From NCBI GenBank assembly GCA_023399375.1, contig JAEWPX010000030.1:66774-130773 (forward strand): DNA of 64,000 bases, read 5' to 3'. Below, one piece after another: positions 35,039 to 43,888 of the stretch (positions are counted from its first letter, which is position 1; each line of letters opens with the position of its first letter). Origin of the DNA: Pseudomonadota bacterium. GTDB lineage: Bacteria; Desulfobacterota; Desulfovibrionia; Desulfovibrionales; Desulfovibrionaceae. The notes under the pieces are model-generated. The model saw only the letters and a list, made by a program, of their open reading frames with translations. It was not told the DNA's origin and did no database searches. Position numbers and translations under genes: made by a program.

Positions 35039-35905
35039 ATGGTCCGCGTCGTTTTTCTGCGCCATGGCCCCGACCACCATGCCTCGGCCATGGCCTGCCT
35101 TCGGGAGCGGGTGCTCGATCCGGTTTTCAACGGCGCGGCCATCGATGCGGTGGTCGTGGACAACGCCTTGCCGCCGGAGCATGTCTCGTGCGCGAGCGAA
35201 GGTTTCGTCCTCATCGGCGGCGACAACCGGCAACGCGAGTTCAGCGGCTGGGAAAAAGGCCTCGCCTGGCTGGCGCACCGGGATTTCGCGCCCGGCGACG
35301 CCGTCATCCTGGTCAACGACACCTTCCACCGCAACTACGATGTGGGCTACCTGGAACGCTTCGGCCGGGAACCCGTGCCGCAATGGCTCGAGGCAGGCGG
35401 CCTCGTCGGCCACGTAGACCTCTATCCGCGGGAAATCACCCTGTTCGGCCTTGCCATGCGCTTTTGGCTGCGCTCGAGCTTCGTGCTCGCGCGGTGGGAG
35501 ACGTTGTCGCGGCTTTTGCCCCTGGCCGTGGACTGCGGCGAAGCCTTGGCGCCCGAGGCCGCACCCGGGGCGATCTTCCACCCGGATCCCGAAACGTTCT
35601 TCAATCCCGACGGCCCGCTTTCCCCGCGCTACCAGGAGTACCTTAAAAGCTTCCTGCTTGGCGAAGGCGGCGAATACGAGGCCCGCTGGCACAGCCGGGA
35701 AGACGACCCCGCAAAGGATGCGGCGGCGTGGCGGCGGCTTCGGGAAAAAGCCGCCTGCATCGTGCGCGAGCACCTGCTTTCCGCCCGTGCGCAGGCCTTG
35801 GGCATTCCCTTGTGCGACGTCTCGGGCAAACTGGCCCGGCGCGTGGCGGCCATGGACGCCATGGCCGTGCGGCATGCCGCAGGAGAAACGCATGCAGTCC
35901 TTTGA
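35039..35905 (+). CDS. Putative glycosyltransferase, GT-A-like
   Basis: A 288-residue protein I cannot place firmly. The first 180 residues suggest a GT-A fold: MVRVVFLRHGPDHH, AVVVDNALPPEHV, GWEKGLAWLA, and an AVILVNDTFHRNYDV segment that fits a donor or metal site. The C-terminal third is helical. It begins 5 bases after the fucosyltransferase-like gene and overlaps the WbsX-like gene by 14 bases. It may transfer a sugar in the same glycan; an inactive or non-transferase role is possible. Confidence 0.6.
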   Translation: MVRVVFLRHGPDHHASAMACLRERVLDPVFNGAAIDAVVVDNALPPEHVSCASEGFVLIGGDNRQREFSGWEKGLAWLAHRDFAPGDAVILVNDTFHRNYDVGYLERFGREPVPQWLEAGGLVGHVDLYPREITLFGLAMRFWLRSSFVLARWETLSRLLPLAVDCGEALAPEAAPGAIFHPDPETFFNPDGPLSPRYQEYLKSFLLGEGGEYEARWHSREDDPAKDAAAWRRLREKAACIVREHLLSARAQALGIPLCDVSGKLARRVAAMDAMAVRHAAGETHAVL

Positions 35906-36998
35906 TGACGCGGACGTCAAAGCCGTCGCCCTGTACCTGCCGCAGTTCCACCGCACCCCGGAAAACGACGCCTTCTGGGGCGCCGGCTTCACGGAATGGA
36001 CCAATGTGGCGCGGGCCAGGCCCCGCTGGCCGGACCACTACCAGCCGCATCTTCCCGGCGAACTGGGCTTTTACGACCTACGGGTGCCGGAAACGCGCCA
36101 GGAACAGGCCGACCTGGCCCGGGAGCACGGCATATACGGCTTTGCCTACTACCATTACTGGTTCAACGGCCGACGCCTGTTATGGCGGCCCTTCGACGAT
36201 GTCCTGCGCTCGGGCGAACCCGATTTCCCCTTTTGCCTCGTGTGGGCCAACGAGAACTGGACCCGGCGCTGGGACGGCCATGAAAAGGACATCCTGCTGG
36301 CGCAGACCTACAGCCCCGCGGACGACCTGGCCCACATCCGCCACCTGCTCCCCGCCCTGGCCGATCCCCGCTGCATCCGCGTCAAGGGACGCCCCTTGTT
36401 CGTCGTCTACCGCGCCGACCACCTGCCCGATCCCGCGCGGTCCGCGGAGATCTGGCGGCAGGAGGCCCTGCGCCAGGGCGTCGGCGAAATCTACCTTGCC
36501 TTTGTGGAGAGCTTCACGGCCGGCCGGGATCCCGCGGCCGTCGGCTTCGACGCGGCCATCGAATTCGCCCCGGACTGGCGACTGCTTCCCCTGGCCCGGC
36601 AGGCGGTCGCGCCGGCGCTCGCATGCGCCTCTCCCGGCGACGACCTGATGGATTACGCCAGCATGGCCGCAGGCATGCTGGCCAAGTCCTGGCCCGCCTA
36701 CCGTTGGTTCCGGGGCGTCTTTCCCACCTGGGACAACAGCCCCCGCCGGGCGAACGGGGCGACGATCTTCCTGGACGCCACGCCCGAACGCTACGCAGCG
36801 TGGCTGGCGCAGGCGGCACGCCAGACCCTTGCGCGCAATCCCGCGGGCGAACGGCTGCTTTTCCTCATGGCCTGGAACGAATGGGGGGAAGGGAACCATC
36901 TGGAGCCCGACGCCCGCCACGGCCGCGCCTGGCTCAAGGCCACGCGTCGGGCCCTGGCGCAAGTCCGGGAAGAACGCGCACGGGTCACTTCGCTTTGA
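35892..36998 (+). CDS. WbsX-like protein (glycoside hydrolase 99-like domain)
   Basis: A 368-residue protein of the WbsX family: ALYLPQFHRTPENDAFWG, GFTEWTNVARA, YGFAYYHYWFNGRRL, CLVWANENWTRRWDG and MAWNEWGEGNHLEPD are its hallmark blocks, and length is normal. The fold resembles GH99 endo-mannosidases. In O-antigen and capsule loci WbsX proteins are usually called glycosyltransferases, but the reaction is unproven. AGGAG is well placed before the ATG at 35892, which overlaps the end of the upstream gene. Confidence 0.88.
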   Translation: MQSFDDADVKAVALYLPQFHRTPENDAFWGAGFTEWTNVARARPRWPDHYQPHLPGELGFYDLRVPETRQEQADLAREHGIYGFAYYHYWFNGRRLLWRPFDDVLRSGEPDFPFCLVWANENWTRRWDGHEKDILLAQTYSPADDLAHIRHLLPALADPRCIRVKGRPLFVVYRADHLPDPARSAEIWRQEALRQGVGEIYLAFVESFTAGRDPAAVGFDAAIEFAPDWRLLPLARQAVAPALACASPGDDLMDYASMAAGMLAKSWPAYRWFRGVFPTWDNSPRRANGATIFLDATPERYAAWLAQAARQTLARNPAGERLLFLMAWNEWGEGNHLEPDARHGRAWLKATRRALAQVREERARVTSL

Positions 36999-37047
36999 AA
37001 TGATTTTTCTCCGTAAATTCCTACCTGGAATAGCGACAAAAAGCACC

Positions 37048-38868
37048 ATGCATACCATCCAACGCATCCGCTTCCAGCCGCGGCCTCACACGACGGCATT
37101 ATACTTCGCCAACGACTCGACGGCGATGCTCGATGCGACAGGACCGCATCCGACGTATCGGTTCGAAGCCGGCCAATGCCTGTCGTCGAGCAGCTACTGC
37201 AACAGCTACTACGAATTTCCCCAGCGACGCTACGGACTTTCCCGCCAGCAGGCCTTCCGGTTGTCGTTGGAAGGGGATTTCGAGATCGCCGTCTGGGAAG
37301 CGGCCTTCAACACGCCGCCCCGGATCGTCTGGCAGGAGACGGTTGCCGGCTGCCGGCCCGACCGGCCCGTGACGGCGACGATCCCCGCGGTCGCGCAGGA
37401 CGCGCCGCCCAAGCGTTTTTACTTCCGGTTGCGCGCACTGTCCGCGGGGACCTTTTGCGGCGGCGACGTGGCCACGGAACATGAGCCGCTGCCCGTGCGT
37501 CTGGCGGTGGTGCTGTGCACTTTCCGCCGCGAGGCGTACCTGCGCGCCACCGTGGCCGGCCTGCTCGCCGATCCCGATTTGAAGGAGGGCCTTTCCGCCG
37601 TCGTCGTGGTCGACAACGGCCGCACCCTGGAAGCCGGGGAATTCGCCGATCCGCGCGTGACGCTCCTCCCCAACCGCAACTGCGGGGGCGCAGGCGGCTT
37701 CAGCCGCGGCATGGACGAGGTGTTGCGGCGGGACCTGGGCAGCCACATCCTGCTCATGGACGACGACATCGCCTGCGACAGCGAGGCGGTGCTGCGCACC
37801 ATTGCCTTCTACCGCCATGCGGAGCGGCCCGTGGCCGTGGCCGGGGCCATGCTGGACATGCAAAAGCCCCACCTGCATTTCGAAGCCGGCGCGCTCTACG
37901 GCCGGGCCGCCGACAGCCCAGGGGAAAATCCCCTCAAGATCTACGGCCTGCGACGCGGCTTGAGCCTGGAGCAGGAAGAGACGCTCAACGCCCTGCTGCT
38001 GGACGAACGGGCCGACTACGGAGCCTTTTGGTACTTCGCCTTTCCGGCCCGGTACGCCGCCCAGGGAGGGTTGCTGCTGCCGTTTTTCGTCATCGGCGAC
38101 GATATCGAGTTCGGCCTGCGCCTGACGCGACGCATGGGTGTGGAAGTGGCGGCGCTGCCCGGCGTCGGGGTGTGGCACCAGCCGTTTTACAGCAAGATCA
38201 GTCAGATCAAACGCTACTTCTTCGTGCGCAACCTGCTGGTCATCGACGCGTTGTACAACCAGTCGGGCTACTGGAGGATCGTGCGCGCCCTGGCGGCGGA
38301 TTTCGAGAGCGACCTGTGCAAGTTCAATTACGGCATGGTGCTCATGCTGGTGCGCGCGTTCGAGGATTTCCTGCAGGGGCCGCCCCTGTTCACCGATGTC
38401 GATCCCCTCGCCCTCATGGCGGGCATTACGGACGAGGCAAAGGATCTGGACGACAACGTGCGGCCTTTCCTGCCCCGGGAAACCTGGGGTTTCGAGCAGC
38501 CGCCGCGGGAAAAACTGCTGCGCGCGGCGGTCCGCCGCCTGACCCTGGGGGGACATTTGCTGCCCCGCCGGCTGCTGCGGAGCGCGCCCATGCAGGTGCT
38601 GCTCGGCGGCGTCGGCCAGTGGCGCAAAAATTTCCTCTGTCGCACGGCGTTTTTCCTGCACCGTGAGGCCGGATTCGCCAACGCCCGCGACATCGTGCCC
38701 GCCCGGGGCCGCCGCCTGGCCTGGCGTCTGCTGCGGGCCTTCTGGAAAGGCCGCCGGGAATGGGCCGCCGCCCGTGACGCCTGGCGCACGCAGGCGCACG
38801 AACTTTCCAGCAGCGCGTTTTGGACGTCATACTGCACGCCGCCTCAGAAAACGGAAGAGAAAGCGTAG
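37048..38868 (+). CDS. GlfT2-like galactofuranosyltransferase-type GT2 protein
   Basis: A 606-residue protein with the GlfT2 layout: an N-terminal beta-sandwich of about 150 residues, a GT-A core (LAVVLCTFRREAYLRATV, VVVVDNGRTLE, NRNCGGAGGFSRGMDE, ILLMDDDIACD), a DIEFGLRLTR block with the catalytic acidic pair, WHQPFYSK supplying a metal-binding histidine, and a long helical tail. Known members polymerise galactofuranose or add it to lipid-linked glycans. I take ATG 37048; ATG 37000 is possible and neither has a clear ribosome site. It is the last gene before the AT-rich block. The UGM-like flavoprotein at 19.8 kb might supply UDP-galactofuranose, but this is uncertain. Confidence 0.82.
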   Translation: MHTIQRIRFQPRPHTTALYFANDSTAMLDATGPHPTYRFEAGQCLSSSSYCNSYYEFPQRRYGLSRQQAFRLSLEGDFEIAVWEAAFNTPPRIVWQETVAGCRPDRPVTATIPAVAQDAPPKRFYFRLRALSAGTFCGGDVATEHEPLPVRLAVVLCTFRREAYLRATVAGLLADPDLKEGLSAVVVVDNGRTLEAGEFADPRVTLLPNRNCGGAGGFSRGMDEVLRRDLGSHILLMDDDIACDSEAVLRTIAFYRHAERPVAVAGAMLDMQKPHLHFEAGALYGRAADSPGENPLKIYGLRRGLSLEQEETLNALLLDERADYGAFWYFAFPARYAAQGGLLLPFFVIGDDIEFGLRLTRRMGVEVAALPGVGVWHQPFYSKISQIKRYFFVRNLLVIDALYNQSGYWRIVRALAADFESDLCKFNYGMVLMLVRAFEDFLQGPPLFTDVDPLALMAGITDEAKDLDDNVRPFLPRETWGFEQPPREKLLRAAVRRLTLGGHLLPRRLLRSAPMQVLLGGVGQWRKNFLCRTAFFLHREAGFANARDIVPARGRRLAWRLLRAFWKGRREWAAARDAWRTQAHELSSSAFWTSYCTPPQKTEEKA

Positions 38869-38932
38869 TGACGACAAAGCGACGGGTATGGGAAGCTACG
38901 ACCCCTAGGAAATCCATTAAGTTACTATGTGT

Positions 38933-38961
38933 TTGACACACAGAACCTTCATAGTTATCCA
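38933..38961 (+). promoter_or_regulatory. Possible promoter for hddC
   Basis: A perfect TTGACA (38933-38938) is followed after 17 bases by TATCCA, a weak -10 box. The -35 box lies in a short palindrome (TGTGT-TTG-ACACA). It sits in the first AT-rich DNA after the GlfT2-like gene and about 47 bases before the hddC start. Confidence 0.35.
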
Positions 38962-39007
38962 CATCGTGTTTTCTTGACCCCCAAATGTATTGTATTTGAG
39001 GATGCCA

Positions 39008-40222
39008 ATGGTTTTCGATGTTATTCGACAGGTTGTCATCTTGGTTGGAGGGCGCGGAACGCGACTGGGGAAACACACGTGCGCTACCCCCAAACCGCTG
39101 CTCCCAATTGCCGATGGCAGGCCATTCCTGGATTATCTTCTCGAGTCAGTCGCTCGGCATGGATATGAAGAGATTCTTCTCCTCGCGGGTTACCTTGGCG
39201 ACAAAATCGAAAATGCCTACGCTGGACGTCAGGTTGGAGGAGCATCTGTCCGTGTTCTACGCGAATTCACTCCGCTGGGTACCGGAGGCGCGTTGACCCT
39301 TGCTCGCAATGAATTGGATCCGATGTTCCTTATGATGAACGGGGATGCCCTGTTCGATATCAACCTAAGAGCACTTGAGGAGACTGCACGGAAAGCCGGA
39401 ACCAAGGCGACCCTGGCGCTTCGCACTGTTCCTGATGGATCCCGGTACGGTCGGGTAACGGAACAGGCAGGCAGGATCACCGCATTCCATGAAAAGGATA
39501 CGCATTATACGGAGCCTTGCCTTATCAACGGCGGTGTCTATGTTCTAAAACGTGAAATTCTGGAGTGTATAAACTCACTGCCCTGTTCAATAGAACAAGA
39601 CGTCTTCCCGCGACTGGTGAGTCAAAACGACATCTCCGGTTCAGAGTTCAAGGGCTATTTTCTCGACATCGGGCTGCCGGAGTCGCTGGCCCAAGGGCAT
39701 GCGGAACTCCCGTGCATCCGATTTAAGCCTGCAGTATTTCTGGACTGGAACATCCTTGTCCATAAGGTTCATGAGCACAGCAGTCCTGTCGAAATATTAG
39801 ATTTGGAACCAGACGTTTCTCATACCATCCGTCGACTCAATGATTTAAACTATTACATTTTTTGTATTGCACACCAGTCAGAGACACCCAAGGAATTTTC
39901 CAATATTAATAGTATTAAACAATCATATCGAGAGATACAATATGCCCTTTTTATCCACGGGGCACATCTTGATAATCTTATTTTCATTAAAGATTTATTA
40001 AAGCATAATAAATTTGAGCATAATACTGCATCATATAATTTATCTAATGGTTCAAATCTCTTTCGCTGTGCAATTCATGAGCTTCCCGTTCTCTTTGACA
40101 AGTCATTTTATATAACCTCAAATGCTATTTATTCGCAAAAAGCGTATGACGCAGGACTTGATGTTTGTTTGTATAGAGGGGAGAATCTCAGCGACCTTAT
40201 TAAAAAATATACACTAAAATGA
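39008..40222 (+). CDS. hddC: HddC-like heptose-1-phosphate guanylyltransferase fused to a degenerate HAD domain
   Basis: A 404-residue protein. Residues 1 to 235 form a sugar-phosphate nucleotidyltransferase like HddC (GGRGTRLGKHTCATPKPLLP at the nucleotide loop, MMNGDALFD, GGVYVLKREIL), expected to join GTP and D-glycero-D-manno-heptose 1-phosphate. Residues 238-404 follow the layout of GmhB HAD phosphatases, but every catalytic motif has changed: DWN in place of DxD, HQSE in place of NQSG, no RKPKPG, and TSNAIYS in place of GDxxSD. The tail is therefore probably inactive. GAGG six bases before ATG 39008 decides the start. Codon use is AT-richer than upstream genes. It converges with the long repeat protein gene. 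Confidence 0.82.
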   Translation: MVFDVIRQVVILVGGRGTRLGKHTCATPKPLLPIADGRPFLDYLLESVARHGYEEILLLAGYLGDKIENAYAGRQVGGASVRVLREFTPLGTGGALTLARNELDPMFLMMNGDALFDINLRALEETARKAGTKATLALRTVPDGSRYGRVTEQAGRITAFHEKDTHYTEPCLINGGVYVLKREILECINSLPCSIEQDVFPRLVSQNDISGSEFKGYFLDIGLPESLAQGHAELPCIRFKPAVFLDWNILVHKVHEHSSPVEILDLEPDVSHTIRRLNDLNYYIFCIAHQSETPKEFSNINSIKQSYREIQYALFIHGAHLDNLIFIKDLLKHNKFEHNTASYNLSNGSNLFRCAIHELPVLFDKSFYITSNAIYSQKAYDAGLDVCLYRGENLSDLIKKYTLK

Positions 40223-40299
40223 TCATTCTGTATTCAGTAAGTAGTCAAGTACGTCATGTATGGAATGGGGATCTAGCAGCCACAGAAAAAATAGACTTC

Positions 40300-43200
40300 T
40301 TACTTTTCTTCTTTGCATTTAAAATTGCACAACACCCCGGAACAAACGAGAAAGCGCAGTGTTTGTCGTCGAGATATTTTCCACATCATTTTAAGAATGC
40401 TTCCGAACGTGTCAGCACGACTTCTGAATCTTTCAATATCTGATTTTATTACTTGTATAAAATTTTTCTTCTTTCCTTTGCTATTGTTGAAAAGTTGAAA
40501 TTTAGTAAGTAAAAATTCTGCCTGCTCTCTTACAGAATCAATGTTATTTCTTGCAGTTTCACAGTGGCATCGAAAGTTGTTTAAGTGTTTTGGACTAAAA
40601 GCAACAAGTCCTTTCTTAAGTAGCTTACCTACAAAAAGCCAATCACCAGTCAATTTGTAACGCTTCAAATTGTTCTGATATTCTTTTTTGAATGCTCTGC
40701 ATGATATTACAGCAGAACTCATATTCGGAATAATCATCCCTCTTCGCTGGTAACAGGATAACTCATTGCATCCATCATTAATATATTCCTTATTCCAACG
40801 TCCATCTTTCCAAAAATTTAAAAAATATGTGACAGTAGATCCAACCCTTGCCCCATTCTCATCTACAATCCAGGAATTGCAGTAAAATATAGTGAGATTC
40901 TTGTTTTTTAGGAAAAAATCAACTGCTGTTTCGAGAAGGGTAACCTCTGCGAAATCATCACTTTCACAAATCCAAACAAGCCCCTTGTCGAAATGTTTCG
41001 CGGCATATTCCCAAGCAGAAAAAGGGGTCCCGGAATTTTTTTTCCGCTTAATGTATTCAAAATGATACTCTTGTTGAAGCTTGCGAATAATATCATCCGA
41101 TCCATCTTGAGAACAGTCGTCAATCACCACAAGTTTTATTTTTTTGTATGTTTGAAATACGATTGATTCTATGCGTTGCTGAAGATACCGAGCATGTCTG
41201 TACGAGGGCAAAATAACATTAACCCTAGGCAAAATTTCTTCAAATTGATATAAAAGATTGAATGTCTTCAGTAGTTCATCTTTACGCAGTAACCAAGAGT
41301 AAAATTTCAAACATATATTTTTTGCATTTTCACCAATTAAATTTTGTAATTTTTTATCTTTAAGTAATTTTATAATAGCGCCAGCAAAATCTTTAGGTTC
41401 TGAGCAAACAAAAATATCCTCCCCATCACGATAGGCTAGACCATCTGCGGCTATTGGTGATGCCACTGTTGGGAGACGCAACATTGCATACTGGTTGATC
41501 TTTCCTCGAAATCCAGAACCTGACAACGCTGGAGCAATGCCGACCGTGGCTTGAGATATATGACCACATACTTTTGGGACTTCGCCAACAATTTCTGTGT
41601 TACTGTCAGCGCTTTTAATAAATTTTTCTAAATCACCGCGTCCAACGACTTTAAACTTGTACTGTGGAACTGCTTCTTTGACAATTTGATGGACGTTTTC
41701 AAGATACCATTCTAATGCTTCTACATTTGTTTGCGAACCAAAATACGCAACGAACAAGACAGTACTTTCATCTTTAATTTCGTAATTCATGGGTTTCAGG
41801 TCAAATTCTATATTAGACACTCCGGTTTCTATTGATTTAACGTTCGTTAAATTAAAATTTTTACGTAAAAAATTTGCATCTGGCTCTGAAACACAAATAA
41901 CATCGTCGACTATTCGACAAATATCAACCTCATTTTTTACATTCTTTTGCGCATTTGCTTCTTCTTGCGACAATTCTTGCAACTTTTTGCTAATAGCATA
42001 GTTTCGTGAAACACTTTCCATTGGCGTAAAAAGTAATCTTGAAGCGAATTCTTTGTAACCTGCGACTGTTTGGGGCTCATCAATGAATTCAAGATCAATA
42101 ACGTCAAAAGTGCAAACTCGGTGCCTGAGTTCCCAAAATTTTTCTACCCTCAGATCATAATTAGAAGTTTCATAGACTTTATGGAAAATTTCATCTAAAA
42201 ATTCATAGTCCCAATCAATATCAAGATTTTTTTGAGTGAAAAGTTCTATGTATATATCTTTGTCAGAATTTTTTATGATTTGATATATATCAAGAATGCG
42301 TAATCCTCCCGCATGAGCGCGCGTAGGACAATGGCGGCTGACGATAAGAATCCTTTTTCGCGGGAGAGGACGATAGCGCTGTTTTCGTCCGCATTGCATA
42401 TAATGGTGGAGAGGAAGCTCTTCCGATTGGAGATTTGAAGCATAGCGTGATGCATAATATTCCGTCGAAAAATTTTCGCTCGGATCGTATCCAGCAAAAG
42501 AGCCTATGGTCTCGTAATGAATAAGCGGATTCATACCGCTTGCGGCAACGTCTTCGTAAGTCTCTAGATACCAAAGGGTATCAAAAAACGGATTGGGGTT
42601 GCGCCCTTCCTGGGCACCATGCACCAGATAATGCCAGAAGGGATCAAGGCCACATGATGCCACTTCGGGATAGGTCGCTCGGTACCAGACCGCATCAAAC
42701 AGGACTGACGACCTAGTCCATGTCGGATTCAGCGTATTGATGGACTGGAGATAATGGCCAAGGGGATTGATATCCGGTTGATCCGAAAGATAATACTGCT
42801 GGTAGACCCGCGTGGAAAGCCACGGTCCCGGATCACGTCCCTCCTTCCAACCGACCTGTTCGTAATGGATGAGTGGGTTCATCCCGCTTGCAGCAACATC
42901 CGGGTATGTTGCCAGGTACCAGAGAGTATTAAAAAGGGGGTTGGGATTGCGCCCTTCCTGGGCGCCATATGTCAGATAATGCCAGAATGGATCGGAATCT
43001 GACGTAGCAACGTCGGGATAGGTCGCACAATACCAGGCTGCATTGAACAGGGCCGACGTCTTGGTCAATGTCGACGTTTCTGTATTGTGGAGATAATGAG
43101 CGAGTGGATTGATATCCTGTTGAGCAGAAAGATAATATTGCCTATAAAATCGTGTGGAAAAATCTGGCCCCGGATCGCGACCTTCTTTCCAGCCGGTCTG

Positions 43201-43758
43201 TTCGTAATGAAGGAGGGGATTAATCCCGCTTGCAGCAACATCCGTGTATGTTGCCAAGTACCAGAGAGTATTAAAAACGGGGTTGGGATTGCGCCCTTCC
43301 TGGGCGCCATATGTCAGATAATGCCAGAATGGATTGAGAACAGATGAAGCGACGTCGGAATAGGTCGCACAATACCAAGTTGCATCGAACAAGGCGGACG
43401 GTTTGGTCCATGTCGGTTTCACCGAATTGTGGAGATAATGGGCAAGGGGATTGATATCCGGTTGGCCAGAGAGATAATACTGTCTATAAAAGCGCGAGGA
43501 AAAGACAGGTCCTGGGTCACGCCCTTCCTTCCAGCCAGTCTGTTCGTAATGAAAGAGCGGGTTTATCCCACTTGCAGCAACATCCTGGTATGTTTCAAGA
43601 TACCAGAGGGTGTCAAAGAATGGATTTGGGTTGCGCCCTTCCTGAGCACCATACGCCAAATAATGTAAGAACGGATCTAAATGGGACGCTGCGACATCGG
43701 GATAAACTGCACAATACCAATTGGAGTCAAATAAAGCACTCATAAAAAAACTATTCAT
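40300..43758 (-). CDS. Repeat-rich double glycosyltransferase (GT-B plus GT2)
   Basis: A 1152-residue protein in three parts. Residues 7 to about 465 are four tandem units of about 114 residues, each with three sub-repeats of the pattern W/F-Y-x-x-x-Y-x-D-V/I and N-P-L/F-x-H-Y, with GAQEGRNPNP and GWKEGRDPGP turns. Residues 470-820 resemble a GT-B enzyme (RILIVSRHCPTRAHAGG, GSGFRGKINQYAMLRLPTVASP). From 844 a GT2 domain follows (VNVILPSYRHARYL, VVIDDCSQDGSDD, VWICESDDF). Similar YPDVA-NPLxHY repeats are known in other bacterial glycosyltransferases; their role is unknown. The ATG at 43758 is preferred; another at 43743. It is AT-rich, unlike the flanks, and is the last gene of the heptose-type operon. 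Confidence 0.85.
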   Translation of the reverse strand: MNSFFMSALFDSNWYCAVYPDVAASHLDPFLHYLAYGAQEGRNPNPFFDTLWYLETYQDVAASGINPLFHYEQTGWKEGRDPGPVFSSRFYRQYYLSGQPDINPLAHYLHNSVKPTWTKPSALFDATWYCATYSDVASSVLNPFWHYLTYGAQEGRNPNPVFNTLWYLATYTDVAASGINPLLHYEQTGWKEGRDPGPDFSTRFYRQYYLSAQQDINPLAHYLHNTETSTLTKTSALFNAAWYCATYPDVATSDSDPFWHYLTYGAQEGRNPNPLFNTLWYLATYPDVAASGMNPLIHYEQVGWKEGRDPGPWLSTRVYQQYYLSDQPDINPLGHYLQSINTLNPTWTRSSVLFDAVWYRATYPEVASCGLDPFWHYLVHGAQEGRNPNPFFDTLWYLETYEDVAASGMNPLIHYETIGSFAGYDPSENFSTEYYASRYASNLQSEELPLHHYMQCGRKQRYRPLPRKRILIVSRHCPTRAHAGGLRILDIYQIIKNSDKDIYIELFTQKNLDIDWDYEFLDEIFHKVYETSNYDLRVEKFWELRHRVCTFDVIDLEFIDEPQTVAGYKEFASRLLFTPMESVSRNYAISKKLQELSQEEANAQKNVKNEVDICRIVDDVICVSEPDANFLRKNFNLTNVKSIETGVSNIEFDLKPMNYEIKDESTVLFVAYFGSQTNVEALEWYLENVHQIVKEAVPQYKFKVVGRGDLEKFIKSADSNTEIVGEVPKVCGHISQATVGIAPALSGSGFRGKINQYAMLRLPTVASPIAADGLAYRDGEDIFVCSEPKDFAGAIIKLLKDKKLQNLIGENAKNICLKFYSWLLRKDELLKTFNLLYQFEEILPRVNVILPSYRHARYLQQRIESIVFQTYKKIKLVVIDDCSQDGSDDIIRKLQQEYHFEYIKRKKNSGTPFSAWEYAAKHFDKGLVWICESDDFAEVTLLETAVDFFLKNKNLTIFYCNSWIVDENGARVGSTVTYFLNFWKDGRWNKEYINDGCNELSCYQRRGMIIPNMSSAVISCRAFKKEYQNNLKRYKLTGDWLFVGKLLKKGLVAFSPKHLNNFRCHCETARNNIDSVREQAEFLLTKFQLFNNSKGKKKNFIQVIKSDIERFRSRADTFGSILKMMWKISRRQTLRFLVCSGVLCNFKCKEEK
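42365..43740 (-). repeat. Four tandem 342-base units coding the repeat domain
   Basis: Units run roughly 43740-43399, 43398-43057, 43056-42709 (348 bases) and 42708-42365. The first three are highly similar as DNA; long stretches coding GAQEGRNPNP and GWKEGRDPGP are nearly unchanged, whereas the fourth has diverged in its last third. This similarity suggests recent duplication or gene conversion, and copy number may vary by slippage or recombination. Confidence 0.85.
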
Positions 43759-43852
43759 ATTTTATCCGTGATGCGATTGCTAAGTTATATTGTTTCTTGA
43801 TAGCATATTAAGGCCCGTATTGCTGGTAAATATTGATATCGAAATCAGCTTA

Positions 43853-43869
43853 CACCGCTAGAGGCGGTG
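43853..43869 (-). other. Hairpin downstream of the epimerase gene
   Basis: A perfect 6-base stem (CACCGC/GCGGTG) with a 5-base loop lies 20 bases after the stop of the epimerase gene on the minus strand. No T-run follows. It may be a weak terminator or an mRNA-stabilising structure; its look, with the nearby GAAGAGCC, also recalls the ends of IS200/IS605-type elements, but nothing else supports that. Confidence 0.3.
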
Positions 43870-43888
43870 GCTCTTCCAACAAAATGTG

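Noticed and set aside
40219..40443. 74-residue plus-strand frame starting in an ATGA overlap with hddC
   Set aside because: The start is well placed, but the frame is largely antisense to the C-terminus of the repeat glycosyltransferase and has no recognisable sequence.
42365..43740. CRISPR-like array
   Set aside because: Repeat units are 342 bases long, lie in one open frame and code for aromatic protein repeats; there are no short repeats with unique spacers.
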